A DNA stretch of 35,109 bases from Spirochaetia bacterium (lineage in GTDB: Bacteria; Spirochaetota; Spirochaetia; DSM-16054; Sediminispirochaetaceae). The stretch spans positions 1 through 35,109 of the forward strand of contig JAIPFV010000021.1 of assembly GCA_021736475.1 (NCBI GenBank), given 5' to 3'. Within the stretch, counting starts at the first letter, position 1. Every line of letters starts with the position of its first letter. The translations under genes were made by a program, and so were the position numbers. Below are positions 1-7,590 of the stretch, in pieces. The notes under the pieces were generated by a model that worked only from the letters and a program-made list of their open reading frames with translations, was not told the origin of the DNA and did no database searches.

Positions 1-374
1 TGAATCAGCTTGTTATCAGTTATATCGGAAAAAATTGTTACAAAGTATTCTTTTTGCGGGGAGTAGACATCTACTTTATAGTGTCTCTCCAGGGGTGCGG
101 AGTAGTGCTCGTAGCTGCGGGACTCACCGTGCTGGGCAACCTCACCATAGTACTTTACCCAATCAAACTCACCCTCCTGCAGCTTCGGCAGTACCTTGAG
201 AACAGACTCGTTTAAAATATCCCTTCGCCAAAGCCCGGTCAGTCTTTCGAACTCCGAATTGACGTCCAAGAATATATAATCCACCGGAGTGCCGTTTTCA
301 TCAGTTACTATTTGGTGATACGCATACCCGAAGGGCGACTGTTCAAGCAATTTCTTGTAAAAATCGGTATCCAT
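1..374 (-). CDS. PAS-domain signalling protein, N-terminal part (cut by window edge)
   Basis: An open frame starts with ATG at 374 and runs off the left edge without a stop (124 complete codons). The translation begins MDTDFYKKLLEQSPFGYAYH and continues with a PAS-type pattern: DENGTPVDYIFLDVNSEFERLTGL, then later YFVTIFSDITDNK, which resembles the usual end of a PAS core. A GAGG ribosome-binding site lies 6 nt before the ATG. PAS domains sense ligands or redox state and usually precede a kinase, GGDEF or similar output domain. The output domain here lies outside the window, so the protein's role cannot be stated. Confidence 0.8.
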   Translation of the reverse strand, partial: MDTDFYKKLLEQSPFGYAYHQIVTDENGTPVDYIFLDVNSEFERLTGLWRRDILNESVLKVLPKLQEGEFDWVKYYGEVAQHGESRSYEHYSAPLERHYKVDVYSPQKEYFVTIFSDITDNKLI

Positions 375-576
375 TTACAACCTCAAAATATTATCTAAAC
401 TCAGCATACCTACATTTTTACAACATATAATCTTCAAGGTTTAATCTTAGTGCTCTTGCTTAGGGAACGCAAGTGAGCTTCAGAATAAATTAAGAGATTG
501 GATTCTCCGGACTCTTTAGGTAATCTGTAACGAATGCGGTCAGCCCCAGGTGGGAGGGTGCGGAACTACCGGTGAA

Positions 577-610
577 ACCGCCGGGGGCAGAGGCTGCCCT
601 TGCCGGCGGT
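577..610. other. Strong GC-rich stem-loop in the 375-648 intergenic gap
   Basis: ACCGCCGG (577-584) pairs with CCGGCGGT (603-610), and GGGCAG (585-590) pairs with CTGCCC (594-599) around an AGG loop. This gives about 14 bp with a small bulge. No T-run follows on either strand, so it is not a classical intrinsic terminator. It lies about 40 nt past the stop of the YbhB-like gene and could end that transcript or stabilise its 3' end. Nothing else was recognised in 375-648. Confidence 0.5.
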
Positions 611-648
611 CACTGCAGTTCTCCAATGTCGGGGTCACCAGGGCAAGC

Positions 649-1176
649 CTAGCGCTCGTAGGTACCCATCAGCTGGGCTTCGCCTAACACGTGCCCGTCA
701 ATAGTATTCAACAGTTTCTGCTTATCCAGCCCGGGGGACACATCCAGCTGAATATCCAGGGCATACAGGGTGAAAAAGTAGCGGTGTGTACCCCCTGGAG
801 GGCAAGGACCGCCGTAGCCCAGTTTTCCGAAACTGTTTTTGCCCTGCATCCCGCCGGGACTCGGATGGGGATCATTCGGAACCCCTTCGAGCAAGCTCTC
901 AGCTTTGGCCGGGATATTGTAGTACAGCCAATGGACAAAGGTGCCCCCCGGTGCATCCGGGTCGTCGCAGATCAGTACAAAACTCTCGGTCGCTCCGGGA
1001 GCATCGCTCCAGCTTAAGGGCGGGGATACATCGCTGCCGTCGCAGGAATACTTCCGGGGTATGGGTCGATCCTGTTCAAAAGCCTCGCTTGTCAATTGCA
1101 TAGTCATGACCTCCTGTGCGTACGAAGAGAATAGAGAAAAGAGCAGTAATGTCAAAAGGGTGGTTACTTTCTTCAT
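649..1176 (-). CDS. YbhB/YbcL-family (Raf kinase inhibitor-like) protein, probably exported
   Basis: From the ATG at 1176 the product is 175 aa: a signal peptide (MKK, a hydrophobic stretch, then SSYA before QEV) followed by a complete PEBP/YbhB domain. Family hallmarks are DGSDVSPPLSW, the ligand-site DDPDAP, FVHWLYYNIP and GPCPPGGTHRYFFTLYALD. Bacterial YbhB proteins are small phosphatidylethanolamine-binding-protein relatives, mostly without a proven function. A longer reading from 1260 would overlap the upstream Fe-S gene and gains nothing. The 1176 start has no Shine-Dalgarno but has a promoter-like TATGTT 6 nt upstream. A perfect AGGAGG (1115-1110) precedes an internal ATG at 1101, which would give a signal-less cytosolic form. 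Family call is firm; which start is used is open. Confidence 0.9.
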   Translation of the reverse strand: MKKVTTLLTLLLFSLFSSYAQEVMTMQLTSEAFEQDRPIPRKYSCDGSDVSPPLSWSDAPGATESFVLICDDPDAPGGTFVHWLYYNIPAKAESLLEGVPNDPHPSPGGMQGKNSFGKLGYGGPCPPGGTHRYFFTLYALDIQLDVSPGLDKQKLLNTIDGHVLGEAQLMGTYER

Positions 1177-1182
1177 ATTTAA

Positions 1183-1211
1183 AACATAACAATAGAGAAA
1201 CTGCGAAGCAA
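1183..1211 (-). promoter_or_regulatory. Candidate promoter of the YbhB-like gene (leaderless type)
   Basis: On the minus strand TTGCTT (1211-1206), a 17-nt spacer and TATGTT (1188-1183) are followed by 6 nt and then the ATG at 1176. The transcript would begin at or next to the start codon. No Shine-Dalgarno is present. The hexamers are only partial matches to consensus. Confidence 0.4.
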
Positions 1212-1231
1212 ACGGAAAGTGAAGGGAGCTC

Positions 1232-2521
1232 TTAAGCTCGGCGCCTTTCGTAGCGCTCAATCAGTGTGGTAAGGTAGCGCGATTTCATCTGCTCGCTTGC
1301 CATAAGCTGCTTCACCGGAGGAAGCTTCAGAATAACGCCCAGTACCGAGGCCATAGCCCGGTGGGAGAAGTGGTAGTGGTTATCGAAGATGAGGTTCTGC
1401 AGTTTCCCCCGTTCGATGGCCATCAGTACCACCCGGTGGGTGGAGTTTACCGGGGTAATCACCCTCTCCGGCCTCTGTTCCAGGTTCAAGGCATTGGTCG
1501 GGCAGGAACGCACACAGACCCCGCAGCCGAGACAGAGGTCCTCATTGATCGCCGCCACCTTGCGGTTTTTCCTGGCCGGGTCATTAGCCGAAATCAGACT
1601 CAAAGCCTCTACCGGGCAGACACTCACACACTTCCCGCAGCCCGTGCAGTTCTCAACAGCAAGCTTCGGCAAAAAATTGCTGGTATGCACCGGCTTTAAG
1701 AAGCCGAACTTCCGGGCGGCCACCAGAGCCTCGCAGCAGCAGCCGCAGCAATTACAGATAAAGTTTACCCCCTTCTGCACATTCTCGCCAAACTGCACCA
1801 GATTGTGTTCATAGGCCTGGTCCAGCAACTCAAGGCACTCCGCCGCATCAACCTGCCGGGCAAAGCCGTTATCTATCAGGGCCGCCGCGGAACCGTTAAA
1901 GGTCATGCAGATATCCAGCGGAGCGTCGCAGGCGGTGTGGGCATGCATCATCTTATGGCGGCAGTAGCAGGTTCCCACCCCAATATGGCTGGCGGTCTTC
2001 ACCACCTCGCTGGCCCGCTCGTAGGGCAGCACGTACAGCCCCTCGCCGCTCGGCAGCACAGTCTCGTTAATAAACACACGCCCCAGCTGGGTTTCTCCGT
2101 CCAGAAAAAGATCCTTAATAAAATCCTCTTCCACGTTCATATACTGGTAGAACAGCTGACCCAGAGCCTTCTGGTCCACATCTCCCCGGATGCGCATCAT
2201 GGAAAACTCAAAAAAACCTGCCATAGGCGGGGGCAGTACGTAGACACTTTCATCTCCCCGGGAGACATCCAGCAGAATCGCCCGGGAGGCTAAGCTGTCC
2301 AGCAGCTTACGGGCCTCCTTCTCCGAGACCCTCCACGCCCGGGCGGCTTTGCCGGCGGTAAAGGGCTTAATCGGCAGCAGTGAAACCATCTGAGCCTCGT
2401 GCTCATCGAACAGGAGCTGCAAAATCTGGTAAAGGGTTTTTGACGGCGGCGCCCCCTGGGGAAAACGGTTCAGCCGGTCAACCAAGTTCTCATAGCCGGA
2501 TCCGATAGTACGCTGTTCCAT
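1232..2521 (-). CDS. 4Fe-4S dicluster protein with winged-helix-like N-terminus and CxCC cysteine cluster
   Basis: This 429-aa soluble protein has three visible parts. The N-terminal ~110 residues resemble a helix-turn-helix or winged-helix fold (SKTLYQILQLLFDEH, then AARAWRVSEKEARKLLDSL). The central part carries scattered cysteines (GTCYCRHK, TACD, ICMTF) and a dense CNCCGCCCEAL cluster. The C-terminal part holds two ferredoxin motifs, CTGCGKCVSVCPVEAL and CLGCGVCVRSCPTNAL, which should bind two [4Fe-4S] clusters. This layout matches a family usually annotated only as 4Fe-4S binding protein; an electron-transfer or redox-sensing role is an inference. No signal peptide is seen. The gene is divergent from the kinase at 2612. 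There is no Shine-Dalgarno before the ATG. Confidence 0.88.
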   Translation of the reverse strand: MEQRTIGSGYENLVDRLNRFPQGAPPSKTLYQILQLLFDEHEAQMVSLLPIKPFTAGKAARAWRVSEKEARKLLDSLASRAILLDVSRGDESVYVLPPPMAGFFEFSMMRIRGDVDQKALGQLFYQYMNVEEDFIKDLFLDGETQLGRVFINETVLPSGEGLYVLPYERASEVVKTASHIGVGTCYCRHKMMHAHTACDAPLDICMTFNGSAAALIDNGFARQVDAAECLELLDQAYEHNLVQFGENVQKGVNFICNCCGCCCEALVAARKFGFLKPVHTSNFLPKLAVENCTGCGKCVSVCPVEALSLISANDPARKNRKVAAINEDLCLGCGVCVRSCPTNALNLEQRPERVITPVNSTHRVVLMAIERGKLQNLIFDNHYHFSHRAMASVLGVILKLPPVKQLMASEQMKSRYLTTLIERYERRRA

Positions 2522-2527
2522 AACTCG

Positions 2528-2556
2528 ATCTTAAAAGAAGAATTACGATAAGTCCA
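2528..2556 (-). promoter_or_regulatory. Candidate promoter of the Fe-S protein gene (leaderless type)
   Basis: TGGACT (2556-2551), a 17-nt spacer and TAAGAT (2533-2528) lie exactly 6 nt before the ATG at 2521, placing the expected start of transcription on the start codon. Each hexamer matches the sigma70 consensus at four of six positions. It lies in the 90-bp divergent gap shared with the histidine kinase gene. Confidence 0.4.
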
Positions 2557-2611
2557 GGGAGCAGTCAATTTACTCTACTCAAATGCTAAATTCCTTGGTA
2601 AGCTGTACGCA

Positions 2612-4756
2612 ATGTTCAAAAAAAGGGATGCAAAGGCCAAAAAGCTAAAGGCCAAACTCCAACTTATCATCTCAATCGTACTGTTTATTCAAATAGTTAT
2701 TATCAGCACCCTGTCGCTGTTTCTGTTCCATCAGAACATATCCAGCAATGCGAACACCGAGCTTAGCCAGGATCTGGAACAAACCAGCTCTTCCCTTGCT
2801 TACATAAAACAGACCCTCTTCAACCGGGTGTTTCTCCTGCGCTACACTATAGAAGAGATGCAAACTCAGGATTTAGACCCCGACACCCTCCATAAACGTA
2901 TTCGTACACATTTTAACTCGGTCGATACCGACCGCGTGGTGCTGCTGGCGGAGTCGGGGGAAGTGCTTTTTCGAATTGACAGGCAGGCTGAAAAAATGAC
3001 TCCCATAGAAGAGACCCTGGATCTGGGGCAATTCGATTTTCTTAAAAGCAAATACGTCTTTGAGGACGGCCCGCAACAGCAGCTCTATCTGATTACCGGC
3101 ACAAAGATCTACCACCCTGAGGGCAAGCGGTACTATCTACTTTTTATAAACTCGCTGAACAAAGACTTTGCCTATAACCTCTATAAGAAAACCGGAATCA
3201 ACTTTGCGCTGTTTGTCCAAGACCAGCCTATCTGTTCGGTTGTGCCGGACTTCACGCTTCCCCCGGATTCCGGAAGTACCTTCAATGAAATCAAAATTGC
3301 ATCAACCCCCTACAGAATAAAAACCAAGCTCTTATCTTCTGCTATCCCCGGGGGTCTCAGGCTTACTGTACTCAGGTCGCACCTGCAGGACAGCCTGTAT
3401 CTACGCTGGCTGACCACCATTTTCATCGTCTCCTTTTTTGTCACACTCATAATATCTCTGGGCTATATTGTCGGGATGACCAATCGCATTCTGTCCCCCT
3501 TTTATGAACTCAATTCCTGGCTCGCGGAATACCTTAAAACCGGAAAATCCGCGGAGCTTAATATCACCCAAGCCGGCGAAATCGAATTTCTCACCCAAAC
3601 CTTTTATTCAATGGTTCAAAAGCTTATCAAGGAAGAACAGATAATCAGAAAACAGCTGCATGAAATATCATTTCTAAATAGATACAACACCGAAATAATG
3701 GAAAATCTTAAAGCCGGTGTGCTGATACTCAATCCCGACGGGTCCATCGATTTTCTGAACCAGTACCTCCGCTCGATTCTGCAGCTTCCAGCCCAGGAAA
3801 GTATTCTAGGCAGCCCTTATACGCAGTTCTTTACCTCCTACTTCAATCCGGAAGGAAAATGGACAGATTTTCCAGAGCTGCAGTTTGGGGCTAAGCGTTC
3901 ATACCTGCTGAGTATCAAAGACAGTAATAATATTGAAACCAAACTCTCCTTAAAACTCTCGTACCTCGATGAGAACGACCAACAGAGCCGGGTGCTGATT
4001 GTATTAGAAGATATCACCGACACCGAACGCATCTGGAACAAAATTCTCATTACCGAAAAAGTCTCCTCTATGGGTCTGCTCTCCGCCGGTATGGCCCATG
4101 AAATTAATAACCCCCTCGGCTCCATCCAGTCTCACATCAACTATCTCAAGGCGGTCGAAGGGGATGAGGAGAAAAAAGACTCGATTATGTGGCTGGAAAC
4201 CGAGACCAAGCGTATTGAGGGAATCGTAAAACGGGTACTGACCTTCTCCCATGACAGTGATTCTAATTCCTCGGTGTCGGACATCCACTCGGTAATTAAT
4301 GATGTGATAGAAGTAAGTAAATACAGCATCAAGGGCAAGGAAATTCACATCGATAAGCAGCTCCGATCGACACATCCCACCGCCCGTATACCCCAGAATG
4401 AGGCCAAACAGGTCTTTCTGAATCTGTTTTTAAACGCTACTCAGGCAATCGATACCCAGGGTGATATAAGCTTCAGCACTGAAAATAGGGAGGGCTACCT
4501 TCATGTTATTATTGAGGACTCAGGTTATGGAATAGACGGGGAGCATCTGAAGGATATTTTTAATCCCTTTTTTACCACTAAATCCAGCACCGAGGCTAAC
4601 GGTCTGGGACTCTCAATTGCATATAACATACTCAGAAAGGCCGGAGGCGATATCCACATACAAAGTACCGTCCAAAAAGGAACCACCGTCGAAGTAACCC
4701 TGCCGGTGGTCGAGAAAGGAGAGCACGTACCCTATGAACATCCTGATCACAGATGA
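2612..4756 (+). CDS. Membrane sensor histidine kinase (NtrB-like output)
   Basis: This 714-aa protein has TM1 at about residues 17-39, a ~225-residue extracytoplasmic sensor region, TM2 at about 265-290, a HAMP-like linker, a PAS-like segment at about 355-470, and a HisKA/HATPase_c core. The phosphoacceptor is H496 in GMAHEINNPLG. The ATPase boxes are visible as NLFLNATQAI, EDSGYGID and GLGLSIAYNIL. The AHEINNPL form of the H-box is typical of kinases paired with NtrC-type regulators, which is what follows. Its 3' end overlaps the regulator gene by 23 nt. The external domain is large enough to sense a ligand or contact the membrane-anchored binding protein encoded two genes downstream (inference). 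No good Shine-Dalgarno is visible before the chosen start. Confidence 0.93.
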   Translation: MFKKRDAKAKKLKAKLQLIISIVLFIQIVIISTLSLFLFHQNISSNANTELSQDLEQTSSSLAYIKQTLFNRVFLLRYTIEEMQTQDLDPDTLHKRIRTHFNSVDTDRVVLLAESGEVLFRIDRQAEKMTPIEETLDLGQFDFLKSKYVFEDGPQQQLYLITGTKIYHPEGKRYYLLFINSLNKDFAYNLYKKTGINFALFVQDQPICSVVPDFTLPPDSGSTFNEIKIASTPYRIKTKLLSSAIPGGLRLTVLRSHLQDSLYLRWLTTIFIVSFFVTLIISLGYIVGMTNRILSPFYELNSWLAEYLKTGKSAELNITQAGEIEFLTQTFYSMVQKLIKEEQIIRKQLHEISFLNRYNTEIMENLKAGVLILNPDGSIDFLNQYLRSILQLPAQESILGSPYTQFFTSYFNPEGKWTDFPELQFGAKRSYLLSIKDSNNIETKLSLKLSYLDENDQQSRVLIVLEDITDTERIWNKILITEKVSSMGLLSAGMAHEINNPLGSIQSHINYLKAVEGDEEKKDSIMWLETETKRIEGIVKRVLTFSHDSDSNSSVSDIHSVINDVIEVSKYSIKGKEIHIDKQLRSTHPTARIPQNEAKQVFLNLFLNATQAIDTQGDISFSTENREGYLHVIIEDSGYGIDGEHLKDIFNPFFTTKSSTEANGLGLSIAYNILRKAGGDIHIQSTVQKGTTVEVTLPVVEKGEHVPYEHPDHR

Positions 4757-6092
4757 TGAAATCGGCCTGCGCCACGGTCTGACAAAACGTCTCCGTATCG
4801 AAGGCTATGAAGTATTTGGGGCTTCCAATTCCAGGGAAGCTCTAGACATAATCGGCCGGCAGAAAATCCATATTATATTGCTGGATTTACGCCTGGCCGA
4901 TGAAGACGGGCATTCTCTGTTGGAGGCTATAAAGGCGAAGGAACCGGATATATCCATAATTATTATTACCGGTTACGGGACAATCCAAAGTGCGGTTAAC
5001 TGCATGCTGGCAGGGGCGGCTAATTACCTGACGAAACCAATCGATCAGGACATGCTGCTCACCTCAATAAAAAGAGAAGTCCAAACCATTACTCTCCAGT
5101 CTGAAAATGCAGGCCTCAAACAAAGCCTCGATGATTTTGTAGAAAAGGAGAAGATTGTAACTTCTTCAATCCGCCTCCCGCCCCATGTTGATAATATCAT
5201 TCAAAAGGTAAAGAACCTGGATGTAAATATCCTCATATCCGGTGAAACCGGCACCGGGAAGGAAGTGACCGCCAAGAGGATCCACTTCTCCGGAGAGTAC
5301 CGTGACACCCCCTTTATCAGCATCAATTGTTCTGCTCTCAACGATAACCTGATAGAAAGTGAACTATTCGGGCACGAAAAGGGGGCTTTCACCGGTGCCA
5401 ACAGCCGGAAGTTGGGGCGCTTTGAAATTGCCGGCAAGGGAACTCTATTTCTGGACGAAATCGGCGACATGTCCCTGACCATGCAGAGCAAACTGCTGCG
5501 GGTAATCGAAGAGCGCAGCTTTGAGCGCGTGGGAGGAACTCAGAAGATTCATACTAACTGCAGGATAATTGCCGCTACCAATAAACGTCTGAAACAGGCG
5601 GTTCAAGAACAGAGATTCAGGAGCGACCTGTATTATCGTCTTAACGTAGTAGAGATCACCCTCCCCCCGTTGCGTGAGCGAAGTGAGGAAATTCCCTACC
5701 TGGTAGATCATTTTATTGAAGAGGCAAACCGGGAGTACGACAAGAATATTGAAACTATTTCAAGCGGTTTACTGAATCAAATATTGGCCTACCCCTGGCC
5801 CGGAAACATCCGTCAGTTAAAAAATGTGATTACTAATGCAGTTCTGCTCTCCGAAGGAAACAGCTTTCAGTCACTCAATATTCCCGACTTTGAGCAGGGC
5901 TGCAACGACTCGGAGTCAATGAGCTCCTTTATCAACTTAAAAGCATATGTTGACCAGCATACGGATAAGCTGGAAAAAGAGGTGCTTTCGAAAGTTCTGG
6001 AGGAGGAGAACCGCAATATAAGCAGCACCGCCTCAAGACTCGGCATTTCCAGAAAAACTTTATATAAAAAGATTGAGAGTCACGGCCTATGA
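4734..6092 (+). CDS. Sigma54-dependent response regulator (NtrC family)
   Basis: This 452-aa three-domain activator has a receiver domain at residues 1-115 with acidic D7/D8, phosphoacceptor D51 and K101. The AAA+ domain at about 145-375 has Walker A GETGTGKE (170-177), the sigma54-contact loop GAFTGA (217-222) and Walker B GTLFLDEIGD. The C-terminal Fis-type helix-turn-helix (about 418-452) contains TASRLGISRKTLYKKI. An intact GAFTGA means it should activate RNA polymerase with sigma54. The gene overlaps the kinase gene upstream and shares ATGA with the binding-protein gene downstream. The near-consensus -24/-12 promoter at 7536-7553 is the obvious local target. Confidence 0.96.
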   Translation: MNILITDDEIGLRHGLTKRLRIEGYEVFGASNSREALDIIGRQKIHIILLDLRLADEDGHSLLEAIKAKEPDISIIIITGYGTIQSAVNCMLAGAANYLTKPIDQDMLLTSIKREVQTITLQSENAGLKQSLDDFVEKEKIVTSSIRLPPHVDNIIQKVKNLDVNILISGETGTGKEVTAKRIHFSGEYRDTPFISINCSALNDNLIESELFGHEKGAFTGANSRKLGRFEIAGKGTLFLDEIGDMSLTMQSKLLRVIEERSFERVGGTQKIHTNCRIIAATNKRLKQAVQEQRFRSDLYYRLNVVEITLPPLRERSEEIPYLVDHFIEEANREYDKNIETISSGLLNQILAYPWPGNIRQLKNVITNAVLLSEGNSFQSLNIPDFEQGCNDSESMSSFINLKAYVDQHTDKLEKEVLSKVLEEENRNISSTASRLGISRKTLYKKIESHGL

Positions 6093-7354
6093 AACAGTAT
6101 GTAGCAATTGGGATTCTATTGATGTTAGGAGTGGGTTTGCTGTTTTTCTTCCTGCGTCCCCCTGCAAACCTCGGCAATAAACTGGAGATTTTCAGTTGGT
6201 GGACTGCGATGGGGGAAGAAGAAGCCTTGAGCGAATTATACCGGGTCTACCGCGAGCACAATCCGGAGGTAGAAATTATAAATGCCACGGTAGTAGGGGG
6301 GATGGGTTCAAAAGCAAGGTCTGTGCTGGAAACCCGAATGGCGGGAAACAACCCTCCGGATGCCTTTCAGGTACTGGCTGGGCCCAGTCTGATGAAACTT
6401 TGGATCAAACCTGGCTATCTTGAGGACATCTCATTTATTTATGAACAGAACAACCTGCTACACCTGTTTCCACCGGAAATAATAAAGAAATTAAGCTACC
6501 GGGGCGGTATCTTCGCCATTCCGGTCAATATCCACCGCGAGAACGTTCTTTGGTACAATAAAGCCCTTTTCGAACGATACGGTATAGCCCCGCCCCGGAG
6601 CACGGAAGACTTATATGCAGTCCTGGAACAGCTTGCAGCCCATGGAATTACCCCCCTGGCTGTTGGTGACAGCAACCACTGGCCGGCTCTGCACTTGTTT
6701 GAATCCATATTGGTTGCACAGCTGAGCGCAGAAGAGTATCAGGGGCTTTGGAATGGAGGCAGCCGCTGGGATACCCGGGAGATGGAGGCTGTTTTGCGCC
6801 AATTCAGGGATGTGTTTGACTACGTAAACTCCGACCATGCTGCCCTAACCTGGGACGAAGCGGTACAGTATATGATAGACGGAAAATGCGCCATGACGGT
6901 TATGGGCGATTTTGCCGAGGGGTACCTGAAAGCAAAAGGGCTTATCCCAAACCAACATTTCGGCTGGGTGCCCTTTCCAGGCTCTGAGGACAAATTTGTG
7001 ATGAACTCCGATACATTTGCCCTACCCAAGGGAGCCGTCCACCGGGAGAACGCAGTTAAATGGCTTGAGATTGCAGCCTCAAAAGCCGGGCAGGATGCAT
7101 TTAATCCAAAAAAAGGTTCTATACCCGCACGCAAGGACAGCCGAAGCGACATCGAGCGCTACGATGCGTATCAGCAAAGTTCGATACGCGCCTTTAGGGA
7201 GCAGCAGATACTCGGAAGCGTAACCCACGGAACAGTCGCTCCCGATGCCTGGCGAAACGAGTTGTACCGCATCATCGATTCCTTCATAGTAAACAAGGAT
7301 ATCCCCCTTACCAAAGAAAAGTTACAGGCCGCCGCCCGAAAACATGTAGATTAA
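6089..7354 (+). CDS. Membrane-anchored family-1 solute-binding protein, likely the sensory partner of the kinase
   Basis: This 421-aa protein is homologous to the SBP encoded next (shared features: WWT near the N-terminus, AGNPP/AGNNPPDAFQ, PVNVH/PVNIHRENVLWYNK, MMGDFAKGE/VMGDFAEGYLKA, KGSVPAR/KGSIPARKD). The first ~22 residues form a hydrophobic helix (VAIGILLMLGVGLLFFF) with no lipobox cysteine and no clear signal peptidase site. It may therefore stay as an N-terminal membrane anchor rather than be released. Its ATG overlaps the stop of the regulator gene (ATGA), so it is translated with the two-component genes and lies before the sigma54 promoter of the transporter. A sensory role is an inference from this placement; redundant uptake is the alternative. 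Confidence 0.88.
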   Translation: MKQYVAIGILLMLGVGLLFFFLRPPANLGNKLEIFSWWTAMGEEEALSELYRVYREHNPEVEIINATVVGGMGSKARSVLETRMAGNNPPDAFQVLAGPSLMKLWIKPGYLEDISFIYEQNNLLHLFPPEIIKKLSYRGGIFAIPVNIHRENVLWYNKALFERYGIAPPRSTEDLYAVLEQLAAHGITPLAVGDSNHWPALHLFESILVAQLSAEEYQGLWNGGSRWDTREMEAVLRQFRDVFDYVNSDHAALTWDEAVQYMIDGKCAMTVMGDFAEGYLKAKGLIPNQHFGWVPFPGSEDKFVMNSDTFALPKGAVHRENAVKWLEIAASKAGQDAFNPKKGSIPARKDSRSDIERYDAYQQSSIRAFREQQILGSVTHGTVAPDAWRNELYRIIDSFIVNKDIPLTKEKLQAAARKHVD

Positions 7355-7411
7355 ACAGCTCTAAAGCTGTTTCATAGCGGTAACAGTGTTACCCGGAGGA
7401 AACAGCTTTAG
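7353..7411. promoter_or_regulatory. Nested inverted repeats: candidate enhancer (UAS) for the NtrC-type regulator, or terminator/attenuator
   Basis: A perfect 13-bp inverted repeat, CTAAAGCTGTTTC (7361-7373) and GAAACAGCTTTAG (7399-7411), is concentric (centre 7386) with a second perfect dyad, GGTAACA-G-TGTTACC (7379-7393). The half-site AAACAGCT occurs three times: 7353-7360 (+), 7365-7372 (-) and 7400-7407 (+). The first two form their own 8-bp dyad that would compete with the larger hairpin. The block begins at the stop codon of the anchored SBP gene and lies about 150-210 bp before the predicted sigma54 start site, a usual distance for NtrC-family enhancers. There is no T-run, which argues against a simple terminator. 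Confidence 0.6.
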
Positions 7412-7535
7412 TGTGAATCCATCTGAATTTGGACCTCCCGTGTGCGGCACCGGGTTATTCCTCACAAAACCTTAACTTTCTCCGCTGGAAAATCTTACGT
7501 CGTGGCTGGATAGATTTGTTTCATCTGCTGTCTGC

Positions 7536-7553
7536 TTGGCACAGAATATGCAT
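7536..7553 (+). promoter_or_regulatory. Sigma54 (-24/-12) promoter of the sugar ABC transporter operon
   Basis: TTGGCAC (7536-7542), five bases (AGAAT) and ATGCAT (7548-7553) match the sigma54 consensus TTGGCAC-N5-TTGCAT at every position but one. The GG and GC dinucleotides have the required spacing (7538/7539 and 7550/7551). Transcription should start near 7563, followed by an AAGGAGG ribosome-binding site at 7576-7582 and the ATG at 7591. The matching activator is encoded 1.4 kb upstream. Confidence 0.85.
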
Positions 7554-7590
7554 GGTATTGAGTGTTAAAAAACTCAAGGAGGTAGTAGTA

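Noticed and set aside
6089-7354. Anchored SBP as a typical lipoprotein
   Set aside because: There is no cysteine after the N-terminal hydrophobic helix, so no lipobox.
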